Of a stretch of DNA of 64,000 nt, positions 23,336 through 35,785 are shown in pieces. Positions within the stretch are counted from its first letter, which is position 1, and each line of letters opens with the position of its first letter. This stretch comes from Pseudisothecium myosuroides (lineage: Eukaryota; Streptophyta; Bryopsida; Hypnales; Lembophyllaceae). The stretch spans positions 26,933,452 through 26,997,451 of the forward strand of contig OX637294.1 in NCBI GenBank assembly GCA_951799445.1, read 5' to 3'. The notes under the pieces are model-generated. The model was not told the DNA's origin, did not search any database, and was given only the letters and a program-made list of their open reading frames with translations. The position numbers and the translations under genes were made by a program.

Positions 23336-26300
23336 TTAGCGAGGTCTCCGCATTTTTGTGATCAGGGAGGGTTCCTTGTAAGAAATCACGACCTCTGACG
23401 CTCGTCTTGAAGGTCTTCCTCCTACAGACATTCTTGACGAAGGTTGAGTTTGCTCCAAGTCTTTGTGCATACAAGGAGTTCTACTTAAAGAGGATCTCGA
23501 CTGTAGGAGCGAATCCGTGTGGCGAATTGGAGAAGTGGACACAGGCGTACCAGGCTGAGAGGCAGGTTTTTTCTGCAACTTCACCAATCCGTCGTCAGAA
23601 ATAGCCGACCACATAACGCAGTTAATACATTTAGTGAAAAGCTTATGATGCTTCTTCCTACGATGAGATAGAAACGATTGAAATTTGCAGGCATACCTGT
23701 AATGCAATATGAGCTTCACTTCTTTTGCGAGGGGTTGTTGGTTGAGAGCAAGCTCTTAGCTGAGGGCTGTTGGGTCGAGCTGGAGGGGGGTTCTTATCGT
23801 AGTGATTCTTCTGCACTTTGAGTGCTGGTCTTGGCTCTGAAGACTTGGATACTCCACCTCCATTACTTGATTCACTCGTGGAAGCGACCTGGCCAGCATG
23901 TTGCTCACTGCTATTCGATTGATTTACGAAATACTCGCTCTCCGCATTTTCACTGGACAAGTATTGCGAGGATGGATTGCCTTGACAACGACGAGAGGAT
24001 GTGCTGCCTGATACTTGGGGCTCAGACTCCTCGACTTCTTGCATGGGTTCCAAGTTGTTGAGGTGACCGTATCGGTTGTTGAACCGCTTTGTTGAGCATG
24101 CAGGAACTGGAGTAGGAAAATATGGTTCTGTGAGCACAAAAGAGGTTTGGTCTCCGTAAATGCGGAGGAAATTCACATCAAAAACTCAGTGAACGAGGAT
24201 GCAATAGCTGTTTGAGTATGTTTTACCTTTAGAAGACACGTTGAATAACCTAAACGATATGAACGCTTTACTGGCTCTAGAGGTTAATGGGGACTTCAAA
24301 ACATGTACTAATAAGTTACTCATTATCAGCCGTGGAACACAATTGCATTCAGGCCTGGCTAACTAAGAGATTTGTAGAGGTTTACGTTATCCAGAGCATG
24401 GAGGGAAATTACCTATATTAGGCATGGCTGCGCATTCATGTTGGCGAATCTTCAACTTTGAGGAGCTTTCTTTTTGAGACGATCCCGTCGCTTTGGATCG
24501 CATCCCCCCTCTGCAGTGAAGCGCCACAAATCAAAACCATGAAATACATTACATCCAAGTAGTCTATTATAATATAATACGACGACCCAGAGACCAGCAG
24601 CACAAGCTCAACTTCAAGGGTTTTGAAACTCATTTATTTCTTATTCATAAAATGGATCCTTAAAGTAACAGCATAATCAATCCTAAGGTGAAGCTTATCA
24701 ATCACGGGTGTGCGAGCTCGAGTGTAACCTCGTGGTGACGCTAGCAGTGTCCAGGCAGCTTATTGAATGCGTATTTGTGGAGGGATTCCAGGTTTCTGAA
24801 TCAAGTCCTACTGCAAGCGATCATCATTTGGGTTTAGTACTTGCGGAAACTGAAAAGACAAATCGGGTTCTTGATAAAGAAGTATAAGCTTCAAGATATA
24901 AGGAGCGTGACCAGTGATGCAACCCAATGTTGGCGACAAACTGATCAACGCCAAGAAGAGAAAACCACCTCCTATCATTGAGTGCCTTCGAGCAGAACTA
25001 TTTCGAGTTCGTCGTGTGACATTAGTCGGAATTTCGTCAACATTCACCACATCATTGGAGCCCTGAATGTCCAGTAAACGAATCAATCATACTCTACAAT
25101 GAAAAAGTGTCGAGATCTATAGAATAATTCTTTCTTTTGTTCTTTGCAGTAATTCTTTGGTGAAATTTCTGGCCGTACTTCATGAGAGTCATAGTCAGTA
25201 TGCAAGCTATCAGTGCAAAAATTTAACAAGACGTGGCGAAACATCTGGATATAACATAACATTTCAAAACAAAAGACTTGCAATCTCCAAAGCGTTTACC
25301 TTCTTTTTCTTCTCCTCAAAGGCGCGCTTCAGTTGCTCTTGTGCGTCTGCTAGTCTGGTCTGCGGAAACGGTGACAGCCGAAAACTTCGTGAATAAGAGC
25401 TTCATCATACACTAAAACCATCTGCTATTCTTTGGCATTCGGCAACATTTTTGTTACAGAAAAGAGTATAGGGCTGTTTCAAACAATTGTTGATGCTTAT
25501 AGACGAACATGGATCAAGATTTTTGTTTGGGGGAAATCATCGTTGAAGATGAAACAAACGAAAATGGAATGGTATTTAATACCTGCAGCTCGTGCTCATT
25601 GACTTTGTAGACTAGTGCCATTTGGGTGTACTCATGATGAAACAATTTGAGCTGCGCAGTGGGTTAAATGAGAGGGCTAGATAAAGAATCTTCAATAAAC
25701 AGCTAGGGAAATATCGCATGGAAGAGTTGGCGACAAAGAATATAGATAACGAACAGGAAGGATGTTATTCAGTGTGCCATTGAAGAGAGAGTACTTACTT
25801 GTTCACGATGGAAGCTCACCTCCTGCCAGAAAGATGCACAGGAACACAAAACAAGAGAATGAGATATCCTGTAATTTATGTCAAAAGACTTCAACCCTTC
25901 CCTAAAAAACAGTTCAGTATCTCAATCTATATCATAAGGACCAACTCATAAAAACCTTTTCTGGAGAAAACACCACAGGAAATATACAGGGAGCCTAATC
26001 ACACTACCGGTTTACATACCGGGCTCAATAAAAAATTACTCAGACCAGAGAAGCAGATATACCCTTCCTATAGGAGAAGTTACGTGGAGAGAAAGGGCTC
26101 CGGAATCTACCTTGGAAAGGCGGGTATTGAAGCTGATGATTTCCTCATTCTGCTGAGACAGCTTGCAAATGTTGGTATTAAAAACTCTCTGCATCTTTTG
26201 CGTGAAGAGCTTGTGCGACTCTATCTCCTGACTGTGTAGGGTGGCTAAGGTTAAAGGTACGATAAACTTGCAACAACGGCATGAAGATACTTCGACATCC

Positions 26301-27237
26301 ACTCATAACGCAGGAAAAAGGGCATAGATAACGATCTCTTGTTCGTAAGTTACAACCTAAATCGACACAGTAATGAACATTCTAAACGAGCTGTTCGCAG
26401 TTGCATTAGAATTGAGACTAGACACCGAAACGTAGACATTGCAGATTAACTTGGCCTTGTAGGTGGAACAGTCAAACGCACTGACTCGTCAATTGAACTG
26501 AATTGGATTTTGTGCGTAAAGAGGCTAAAGAAGAATTCAGCATAAATACAAGTAACTTCAATTTATCTGGAGTGGATACCCTTTCTCAGCAATGATCATA
26601 TCTTTCTCAGCGTTGATCTGTTCGAGCTTCTTGATCTCCTGTTATCAGTGAAACTGAGAATTAGCTCCATAACCACAGACCCGACATAAGATTGAAAAGG
26701 TATGTTGAATTTCTGTGTCGGTCATCTAATGTCTCCACTTCACGAAAAATACATGACTAAGGTCGATCTTAGGCAAAAATATGAGATAATTAACACTTGC
26801 GAATGCAGTAAGACTGCAGAGCAAAATAATCAGCTGCCGGGCACGCGATTCAACACATGTAAGGAGGTTTCCACAGTAAGATACGGGTCTTCTCAAGAAC
26901 TAAGAACAATCATCTACTTGCCTCAAGTCAGTGTGAATACAAGTCACAGCAGCAAAATCACAAACTATCCTGGTGCCGGCATCTTAGATGGTTCTACGGA
27001 TGCACCAGGCATACAGCAAGCCTAAATGCCCTTTACAACCGTAGCATAGAGTAGATAGGAGACGGCGTTCGTCACCTGCTGAAGTTGCGAATCACCGCTG
27101 TTGTAAATGCTCTTGACAAGCTCATTCTCGTTGGACCAGGTGCCGACATTAACGAGGTTGGTGATATTTGACAGACGGCGCCTATGGGACGGGGTTGCTC
27201 CCAAAGTCCTTCTCCCTGTCCGGAACTCTGAGGCCAT
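23336..27237 (-). CDS. SGO1: Shugoshin (SGO-type centromeric cohesion protector)
   Basis: Ten minus-strand exons fit without any phase clash: 27,237-27,076; 26,638-26,580; 26,231-26,111; 25,822-25,799; 25,651-25,583; 25,359-25,300; 25,062-24,969; 24,508-24,413; 24,127-23,697; 23,572-23,336. They give 450 residues. The N-terminus has the basic motif RRRLSNITNL (19-28). Exons 2-6 form a heptad-rich coiled coil (EIKKLEQINAEKD, LKLFHHEYTQMALVYKVNE). The last exon ends with the basic shugoshin motif RPSRRASEVVISYKEPSL, then MRR. In plants shugoshins protect centromeric cohesin, with PP2A recruited through the coiled coil, until anaphase II. The middle is Ser-rich and disordered. The exon 8 acceptor (AGAG before a G run) was chosen to keep phase and is the least certain junction. 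The symbol is by family; which paralogue it is cannot be told here. Confidence 0.88.
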
Positions 27238-28760
27238 TTTCTTCAAAATCGCACTGCCTACAACTCTACGATAAACGCGCTACAAGCTTCTGTTTGTTCT
27301 ACCCTGTCCCACAAGGAGCCTTGGTGTATCGCGTACACATTTGTTCAAAGCAGCTTCACGTGACTAATCTACGAGGGAATCACCAGAGAAGATCCACAAT
27401 ACGACATAGATGGTATCTATACATTGAAGGTCAAGACGACTGAAACCAACGGCTAGAGGGGAAATGCCTGACAAGCTAAGAGAATTTATAACTCAACTAA
27501 GAATTACTTCCTAACGGAGCAAATAGCTGAAATGAAGCACCGTAAATGTAGGACACGAACAGTTCAATCTGAATTCCTAGACGGGTTTCTTCGAGAAATT
27601 TTCTGCTTGCTTCTAATAGATTACAGCATGCTCGTTCCAGGATCTCTGCAAACGCAATAACGCACAGATAACTTTGAAAAGGTTGAGGCGGAATTAAAGG
27701 TAAATGACTTCTATACTAAACTACGAGAATCAGGATTCGAAGTCAATCTATGGCGAGCAGCATATGAGAAAATCCGGCATAAATGTCACCCAAATGTACC
27801 AGGCTGCATGAGCAATTCTTACAGCAGACACCTATCACTTGTCCACCTGTTGCGAACTCCTTTCCTGCGTTTTTGAAAGAACCATAGACGAACTAAAGCA
27901 ATACAATTGAAGTCTCGAATTCTGTAATCTTAAGGCTTCCAACACAAATTAGCCAATCCCAAAGTGAGGAAGTACTGTTTCACACAATCTCGAAGTTTGT
28001 AAGTCATAACCTACCAGCACCAGACACAGAAATGCAAGATCTGAATAGCACGGAAATGCAGCGAGTTCTCAAATAGAAGCTCCGTCGGTTACTATGACTC
28101 AAGATGGAAATTAAGATGGCGAAGTCCTACCAGTAACGTCGGAATTTTGATGAAACTGTACTCCATTCAATAAGACTCCCGCCGTTCGGAAAATCAATTG
28201 AGAGCGTCCTCGATCGAACTTTCCAAAAGACTCCAGAATTCTCGCCAGCGTCCTCAAACGGCCAAACAATGCGCATATATCGTCAGAAATAATGTGCGAA
28301 ATAGCTCTCTGAATCGCGGAAAACAGACCTAATCCACAACTGCGTCAATACTGCGATCTAACACGGCAATCGAGGAGATCACACCACGAGGAAACAAAAC
28401 ACCGATACCGTCAATGGGCGCTGTGAGCTCCGGAACAGAGAGCGGCCACAGGAAAACGAAGCCCCCTGTGCAGCCTCGGACCGAGCCTCCGACCAACGGC
28501 TCCACGAACCTACCGTTTCCGACCTTCTCGGTCTCAATTCGTAGGTTCGGATTTCCGAGCCTGTATTCGAACACCCTAGTTTTGTGGTGTGCTCGAATTT
28601 GATCAAAAGCCTTCTAGTCCGCGTTCTCTTTGTGAAGAACGTGTTCTCTTTCTCCTGAACGCTGATCCTTCAGCGTTCCCAGAGTTCCCAGTCAGGTTCA
28701 TAAATGACGTGGGGACAAATTGTAGTGGGATGAATGCCTTATACTGTACCATGGACTACT
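27238..28760. other. 5' flank of shugoshin, no second gene supported
   Basis: Balanced base composition suggests promoter and leader sequence, perhaps with a leader intron. Open frames of 75-91 codons at 27,168-27,443 and 28,329-28,606 overlap one another on both strands and show no domain. Confidence 0.45.
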
Positions 28761-30479
28761 TTTGTAATTAATTTAGTAATACTGAATTATTGACCATTTT
28801 AGCAGTAAATGCACACAATTGGCACTTTTTGATGCTAATTTATTCTTTACTAAATGGATTGTTTGGACGTTTGCACTTTGGATCTCACTGCAAACTTTGG
28901 AGAATTTGAATCGATGCCGTAAATTTGTTAAAAATAAAACAAAAAAAATCAATGCCATAAGTTCCCTAAGGGGGATATTCTGGAATGGTCTGTTGTAAAT
29001 TCAGGAATGGTCCGAACGTAAATTACTCTTGGCCGCTACACTGATTTGTCCTAACTGAATAGTGATAGTGAGTGTGACAGTAATTTACCAAAGTCACTCT
29101 ATTTTCAATTATTGCTGGTTGAAATATTCCAGAATTGAACCAATTTTCATTCAAAAAAATTGTAGTGACACACATCTTTTAAGTAATGCTAATTAATCCC
29201 TTTACTAAGTGGACAAATTAGTTTACTTGTAGCTGTAAGTTCAAGAATTAATACCGTTAGTGGAAACGATTTCTTCTACTAAAGTAACTACATCTATGAC
29301 CTTAGCTATATGGCATCATTAGTATACACGATAAAAATGATGAAGAATACTTGCACATTAGTAGATGTTTATGAAATACTCTTTAAAATACAACTGACTG
29401 TGTAAATTTTGGAAGCACAATGAATTAGTTACAAATTTTCAAGAGTGAACACTAAAGGAGGCTATACCTGTAACCTTAGTAAATCCAAAATTTCATTTTA
29501 TTTTCACTTAGAAAAAAAAAATATAGTAACAAAAATCAACCATAGAAGAGGATAACACAAAAATAAACCCATCCAAAAACATCTGTTCGAAAAACCTTCA
29601 CATTTACAATAAGTGAACCTATTCATTATCTAAAATGTCATAAACTCCACATTTCATGTTATTTACAATTTTGGATGCTTGCTTGATCATTTTTCATCTA
29701 GGAGTTGAAATCAACATTTTTAGGGGTCAGTTCTAGGTTAATTTGGAGGAAAAATCAATACAACTTACAGTATATTATAGTACAAAATCAAGTATTTTTA
29801 TGAAATATTGTAATTAAATAAGATGCTTCTGTATCAATTCTCTGTCAATATATTGTGCAGTAGTAGAATTTCAATACCAAGTTTTTAGTGAGAAAATATA
29901 TACATTCAAATATTGAATTGCTATCAAAATTACATCATTATTGAATTTGTACAAATAATAAATATACTCCATTCAAATTCATTCAATACTGAATCTTGAT
30001 TAGGGGATTTTCTTTATATTAATTCCAAACACTCCCAATCAAGGGAAAATGTACATATCAACTCTAGAATTTGTTAAGTAAAGAATTTGATTGGGCTTTC
30101 ATTTTCATTGTTTAATAAAATTTATTTTGAAAAAAAATGAGTATGTGCATTGCAAAGGAGAGGGACAAATAATAGTGACAAACATTATGGTGTAATTGAT
30201 ATATTCCTTGATCTCACACCAAGAGAATTAGATAGAAAAAGTTCAAAAGTGATGTATTTTGACCTTTCAATATGCTATCTTCAAAAGTGTCACACAAATA
30301 ACAATTCTAACAAGTTTGAAAAATTGAAAAATAATGGAATAAAAACTAGACTATTGGAGCTACATTTTCTTAATTAAGCTTAACAACATTTAAAATCAAG
30401 AACTATGTGAAAATTTAGATTTTGACTTTCAAAATGTTCATCAAGCTCGCAATGTCCTTCAAGGCTTGTTAAGCATGTA
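28761..30479. other. AT-rich intergenic, no gene seen
   Basis: No coding exon or transposon border could be supported. A sharp fall in GC at about 28,750 marks the edge of the gene island. Confidence 0.5.
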
Positions 30480-31085
30480 TTCATATTGAGCCATACATCA
30501 AATTGAAGTATTTTTATACCAATGATATATAAAATTTCGGCATTAATTGAAAAAATATATCAAAAATCATGTGATCAAAAAAATGCTATTTATTTTTTGT
30601 AATAATAATTTGGGCAATGTAAGTCACATATTTATTTCTAGTAGTACATACAAATCATACATTCTACTAGATTGTATAAACTTACCTATCAAAATTCTAA
30701 TACTAATTTAGATGAATTCAACAGACATAAATTCTATTTTCATTTATACAATATAAGATATATTTTATACTATAATTACTGCGGGAACAAGCAACTAGCC
30801 TATGTCAGGCATTCTCTTTGTAGCATTCGCTTGCTTTTTGAATAAGGTCCTACTCAAACTTCCTCACAATGCTTCTATCATTTCAAAGCTTTTTCTCCTA
30901 TAGTCTAGAGCCAATAAAATACAATTTTTTTTGTTTTAATAATAATATAGGCTATCACAGTCAAACAATTAGCTTAGATAAATATACTCAAAATCAATTG
31001 CAACACTACTTTATATTGTTGGTCATTTGATTTCCAAAAATGTTGAATTCTAGCAAGGTTGGACCACCCATTCCCAACTAGAAAG
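30480..31085. repeat. Long inverted repeat, right arm
   Basis: Inverted partner of 15,255-16,395, lacking the roughly 420-base extra block found there. The two arms enclose the TRF-like and shugoshin genes, about 14 kb apart. Confidence 0.75.
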
Positions 31086-32885
31086 CCATATCCAACTTGT
31101 AGGATATGGTTATTTCCAACCAAGGCTGGAATAGATTTCCAACTAAAGCTTGAAACGTGTTTTTTCCTCCTTTTTTAAGGTTGGGACTAACAAGGACTAC
31201 TATAATGAGGTCATGATACATGTCCCAAATTGCATGGGAAGTAGTGAACAAGAAAGTAGGAAGTACAATGGAAACACCAAAAAACGTCAATATTAAGCAA
31301 TTGAGCATAGTTGGAGGCAAATTTTCCTAAAAATTATATTTAAGTAGTATTAGCAAGTGAAAATCATGAATATTCCAAAAAAAAATAGATTTTTTGAATA
31401 TAGTATGTAATTTCTATGATTTTTCAAAGTGCCAATTCCTTAACCCTTTAGTGGTCGGAGTCTTCAAGACGAGTGAGAAGCCAGTGGAAAAATGAAAATT
31501 GTCCAGCAACTGTCTATCGAAGTAGAGGGACACGATTAAGGAGTGAACTGTATGATCTTCAGGCGATGGAATAGTGCTGTCGATCAGAACAAGATGTGCA
31601 CTGAAAAACTTCGTGGATTCCCAGATTATGAGCTTTGACTACCTCCCACGAGCCGTTGACTTGGGTGGGCAGGTCGTCACTTCGCCACTCCATAGCGAAT
31701 TTCGTGACTTTCTGGGGTCGGGAAAAATCGTGAAAAATACTCATCCTCATCTGCAGGACATGTAGATTGCTTGTGGCGAAAAGGGAAAATTAAAAGGCCA
31801 GTCATTCACCACATGTGGACCTTGCAATGCAGCAAACGCCTTCAAAGCGCTTGAAACAAGCATCGTCGGATAGTTCTCCTTTGCTTTCTGGACATGCCCG
31901 GTTGAAAAAAACGGAACAATTACTGTATTGCCCTGCTGCCCGTTCCTGCACAGCGAAACTGCCCCTTTCTAATACGACAAAGTAGATGACGGGCTATGAG
32001 CTGTACAAAACGCTTGACTTTTCCAGACTGACTACATTCTTGGAATGACGAATTCCATGCACAGGGAGAACTGCAAACCTCGTTCAAGACAGCAAATTCA
32101 TACAAGAATGAGTTCACTGTCAATCGGATTCGGATGCTCCTGGTCCCAAAAAAAAATTTGTGCACTCATGCTCTCCGCAACTTTTAGTAATGGAGAAACC
32201 TCAGTTTTCATAAATATACATATTTTTATTGCATTCGAAGAAAAAACACCGTTTGGTGTATGCACTGTACATGTTTGAAGTAACATATATGCCGTTTTCC
32301 TGACGACCTTGTACAAGTACAGAAACTGCGACTTCACCGTGTACGCGAAGAACTCGTCCATAGCGTGGAACCAAAAAATACTACTCTACTCTACGAACTG
32401 CCAACAGAAAACGTTTGCTGCAAAACTGGAAGCTCTACGAACATGCGTTGCACTCCTCCGACGTGTAGCGCCACTTCAAGAACAACGATTTGTACAACAA
32501 AATGCATGACGACAACTGTGAGGGCCTCCTTTGCACAGGACGTCCCCCTTTCAAAATTGCAGTGCTCCACGTGAAGGTACTCGTCACTTGACAGCCACCT
32601 AGTGCACAGCCACCACATCCGCTTCTTCATGATCGTAAACTGGAATACCATGAAGCAAAACCACGTCCAGAAGCCATCATCTGCATTTCTTCAGATCCCA
32701 CTCAATCACAGCGCCAAGGGCCGCGCAGAACAAGCAACTTCAGTTACATTTGAGAAAAGCAAATTTAAAGAAAAAAAATTTGCATAACTACCTACCTGAA
32801 TATGTAACGAACTATACAGAAAACGACCTTTCTTGCCTCACTAAGCGTCATGGATGTGCTTCACCTGAAACGACAAGGACGCCCT

Positions 32886-34508
32886 TCACCTCCTAAGTTG
32901 ATAATGGCTACGTTGAAAGCACTCCCCTGAGTGCAAGTGAACTCCTCCGCACTGGGCACAAACAAGATTAGTTTGTTTCGCTCCCATGCAAAAGCGGCAT
33001 TTGCGACGCCTCATTGAATGCACAAGACCGTGAACTCCTAGTACTGACAGTCGGAATTGAGAAACAATGCCTCTCTGCAAACTCCGTGGATGACTCAATT
33101 TGTCCGCCAACTATAATTGAAAGCGCAGGTGCGAGACAGCATCTTTCTCCAACTGCTCAGACGCCACCTTGTGGAGAATGTAGCTATTCACCACTGAAGT
33201 GTCCAAAAGATAAAAGAAAATTTTGTGCCACTACTTGTGGCTTCTAGTTTGACTCGAGTAGCTACCACGCAAGTGATCGACAACATCGACGCCACGCATG
33301 AACTCAGTGTACGCTTTGTGAACCGGTGAAGTTTCCAAGTCTATCACTTCTCCATCAATGCATCGTGGGACGGTCGGCCACACTTCAGCAGGCCTTGGAA
33401 TCGGTGGGTAGAAGTCCATCAATTGCATTACAACTTCGTGCGTATTCTTGGCGTCTCCTCTGCCGCCCCCTGCTACAGTGTCTCTGAACAGTGATCCAGT
33501 GTAGATTTGAAAATCATAAATATATTTCTGGCACGCGTCAACAAGGCACCAGACCTTCACTCCCCACCGCGTCGGTTTTCGAGGCATGTATTGTCTGACA
33601 GGACAATACCTGCCTCTGTAAGGAATCATGCTTTCATCTAACGTCACCTCTTGGTTCAAATGCCAATTACTTTTGAACCGTTGCTGCAATTCACTGACAA
33701 GCCACCTCATTTTCCTCAATTTGTCGAACTCTGCGTCTTCTCCTGGAACAGCTGCAATGCTGTCATCCGCTACGTGCAGACATCGGATAATATCTTCATA
33801 TCTCCTACTTGTCATTATAGTTGAGATACTCGGGCAATATAAGAATTCATTGCCGCGGTTCCAATAACTTTGATGGTTGGGCAAACGCTTAATGCCCATC
33901 AATAGATTTACAGCAAAAAAAGCTTTGAGTTCCACTTTATGCAGTGCCCACCAGTTCGACCCACCAAGCGGAAGATGCATCCGAGCATGCAACTCGCTGG
34001 CATAGCGATTCGTGTCCACGCAAATTCGGTCTAGCGTACGATCACTCTAGAAACACCCAAACAAAGACGCCGTAGTTGGCATTCGATGGAAAGGAAAACT
34101 TGGGCCCCCTGTGGGACCAGAGAATGGTGGTCGACTTTCAGCAAATGTGGATTGTACGGTGGTCCAGGTTTCGTCAGCAAATGCCTGCAGAAAAGCCTGA
34201 CGCGCTGCTGCCGCAGAGATTCCACCCGTCACATTCCGTCTTGGCGGTCTTGCCTGTCCAGCAAACGCTACAGGCGGCAGCGTTGGTGCCACCCCCGCCA
34301 CTGCCGGCGCTACCCCTGCCACAGTAGAAAGTGCTGCTACACTTCTTCTGCATCGTGGAGGGCGGATCCCTAGCGTTGCTACATTATTGTTCGCTGGTGG
34401 GGCCTTTACTCCGCGAGTGGCTCGCGATAGCTGCTTTGAGCAGCTTCCCTGCGCCAATGTTGCAATGGACGTAAACTGAGTGTGAGCTGTCATGGGCTCC
34501 GGCACCAC
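32886..34508 (-). pseudogene. piggyBac transposase, broken by three stops and an internal loss
   Basis: One reading frame runs from 34,508 to 32,886 and carries piggyBac (DDE_Tnp_1_7) landmarks in order: FSGPTGGPSFPF, then DTNRYA, WNRGNEFLYCPS, LDESMIPYRGR with the first catalytic Asp, KVWCLVD, FMRGVDVVDHL with the third, WHKIFFYLLDTSVVNSYIL, and a C-terminal Cys-rich domain (CRFCMGAKQTNLVCAQC). Stops fall at 34,047-34,049, 33,231-33,233 (TAG before Trp, where the family usually has two Trp) and 33,111-33,113. Between MDFYPP and VWPTVP the segment that should carry the second catalytic Asp (the DNxxTS region) is absent; first-to-third Asp spacing is 117 residues where the original piggyBac has about 180. 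The enzyme cannot work. The early frame is Ala/Pro-rich. The true start is unknown. Confidence 0.92.
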
Positions 34509-34621
34509 CGTTGGACCGCCTATGGGGTCACTGCCTTCGAGGGACTGTCGTCATGTTCGCCGTATCTGCGACTCACTCTCTGACTCCCACTGTCGCACAT
34601 TGGATCCTGTTGGACGCTGCC

Positions 34622-35785
34622 TTACGTTAGGCAAGTAGCCGACATCACAGAAGCCCCCCTCATCTGTAACGCTGCATTGGGTCCCGCCGAGAGTTGGCGT
34701 TGGTCGCGCAGTTTGAAGGCATCTGAACAGGGACGCCAGGACGGCAGGCTGTCACGGACTACTTGTCGAAAAAGCTCCGAGAAACTTTCAGGCTGCGACA
34801 TCGCCACAGCAGCCGCCTGACTGGGAGCGTCTTCTGCACTGCGTATCATTCGACGTTCCGTTGAAGGCAGGATCACAACTGGGCGCACCGCTAATCCACC
34901 GACGGCACTCGTCGAAGCCTGTACCGCAAATTTTGTGATATGACTTTCCACATTCACGTGGTCGCCGCTAGGATAGGTGAATGCTGATGTAGAGTCGTCC
35001 TCATCGTCGTCGCCAGTGCAAGCATTAGCAGCGGACGAGCAAAGTAGTGTCGAGAAGAAACTGCCGAAGGATGCATGGCTGTCTTCTTCGCGCTCCTACG
35101 ACCGTGGATGACCACCTGATAAGCAGAAGTCGACGTCCTCAGGTTGTGCTAACAAGTGATTTCCGAAGTCGCATTCTTTGACAATGGCAACGCGATCGAC
35201 GTCACCACACGGCAAGTGGACTTCGCGACCACTGTCAAGAAGGATCACATACATCAACTCAAGTCGATTACTGCGCACATAGGAATGAATAGCTAGTCCC
35301 AACACCCAAGGCGTGCTGTGTGCACTGGCTGTATTTTTTGGCGTCGTGAGCAACGATCGGGGAAAACGCACTGGCATTGGGGTCATCAACGGCACACCGT
35401 CCCCAACCGTCGACTCCGGTTGCAATGTCCATAGGTCTCCTTGCCACGGCATGACGAACTTCGTCTGAGAGCAGTCCATAGGAATCCTGCTGCTGGAGCC
35501 ATCGGAGAACTCCTCGCCTGCTGGCAAGACCTGACAGTCCATCGGCACATACGATGACTGTACAACCGGGTAAGTCATGTTTGCTGACATTATGTGCTTC
35601 TCATCATGAAGTGTATCATCGACGACGTCCTTTTGCTTCCTTCGTCGATGGTGCAGATCCTCTGACGGTATGTATGTTGTATCTGCAGATGCCGATTGAG
35701 TCATCGCTGTTCTGGCGGATGATGCTCGTCCCCGAAGTGGTGCTCCTGTGAACGTGGTAGTCCTCTCCAGGATGCGGTCGCCCAT
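34622..35785 (-). pseudogene. Upstream open frame of piggyBac element, one stop
   Basis: One minus-strand frame is open from 35,785 to 34,622 except for a TAG at 35,096-35,098, about 385 codons in all. It includes an acidic run (TGDDDEDDS). It is in a different frame from the transposase, which begins about 110 bases further on. It is either an N-terminal extension cut off by a frameshift at about 34,510-34,620, or a separate accessory gene. I recognise no domain in it. PMDC occurs twice (VPMDCQVLP, IPMDCSQ). Confidence 0.5.

Noticed and set aside
28329..28606. Frames of 75-81 codons upstream of shugoshin
   Set aside because: Overlapping frames are open on both strands, show no domain and sit in a probable leader or promoter.
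32365..32651. Cys-rich small frames inside the piggyBac element
   Set aside because: They lie beyond the end of the transposase and are open on both strands; the true Cys-rich transposase tail is at 32,886-33,110.
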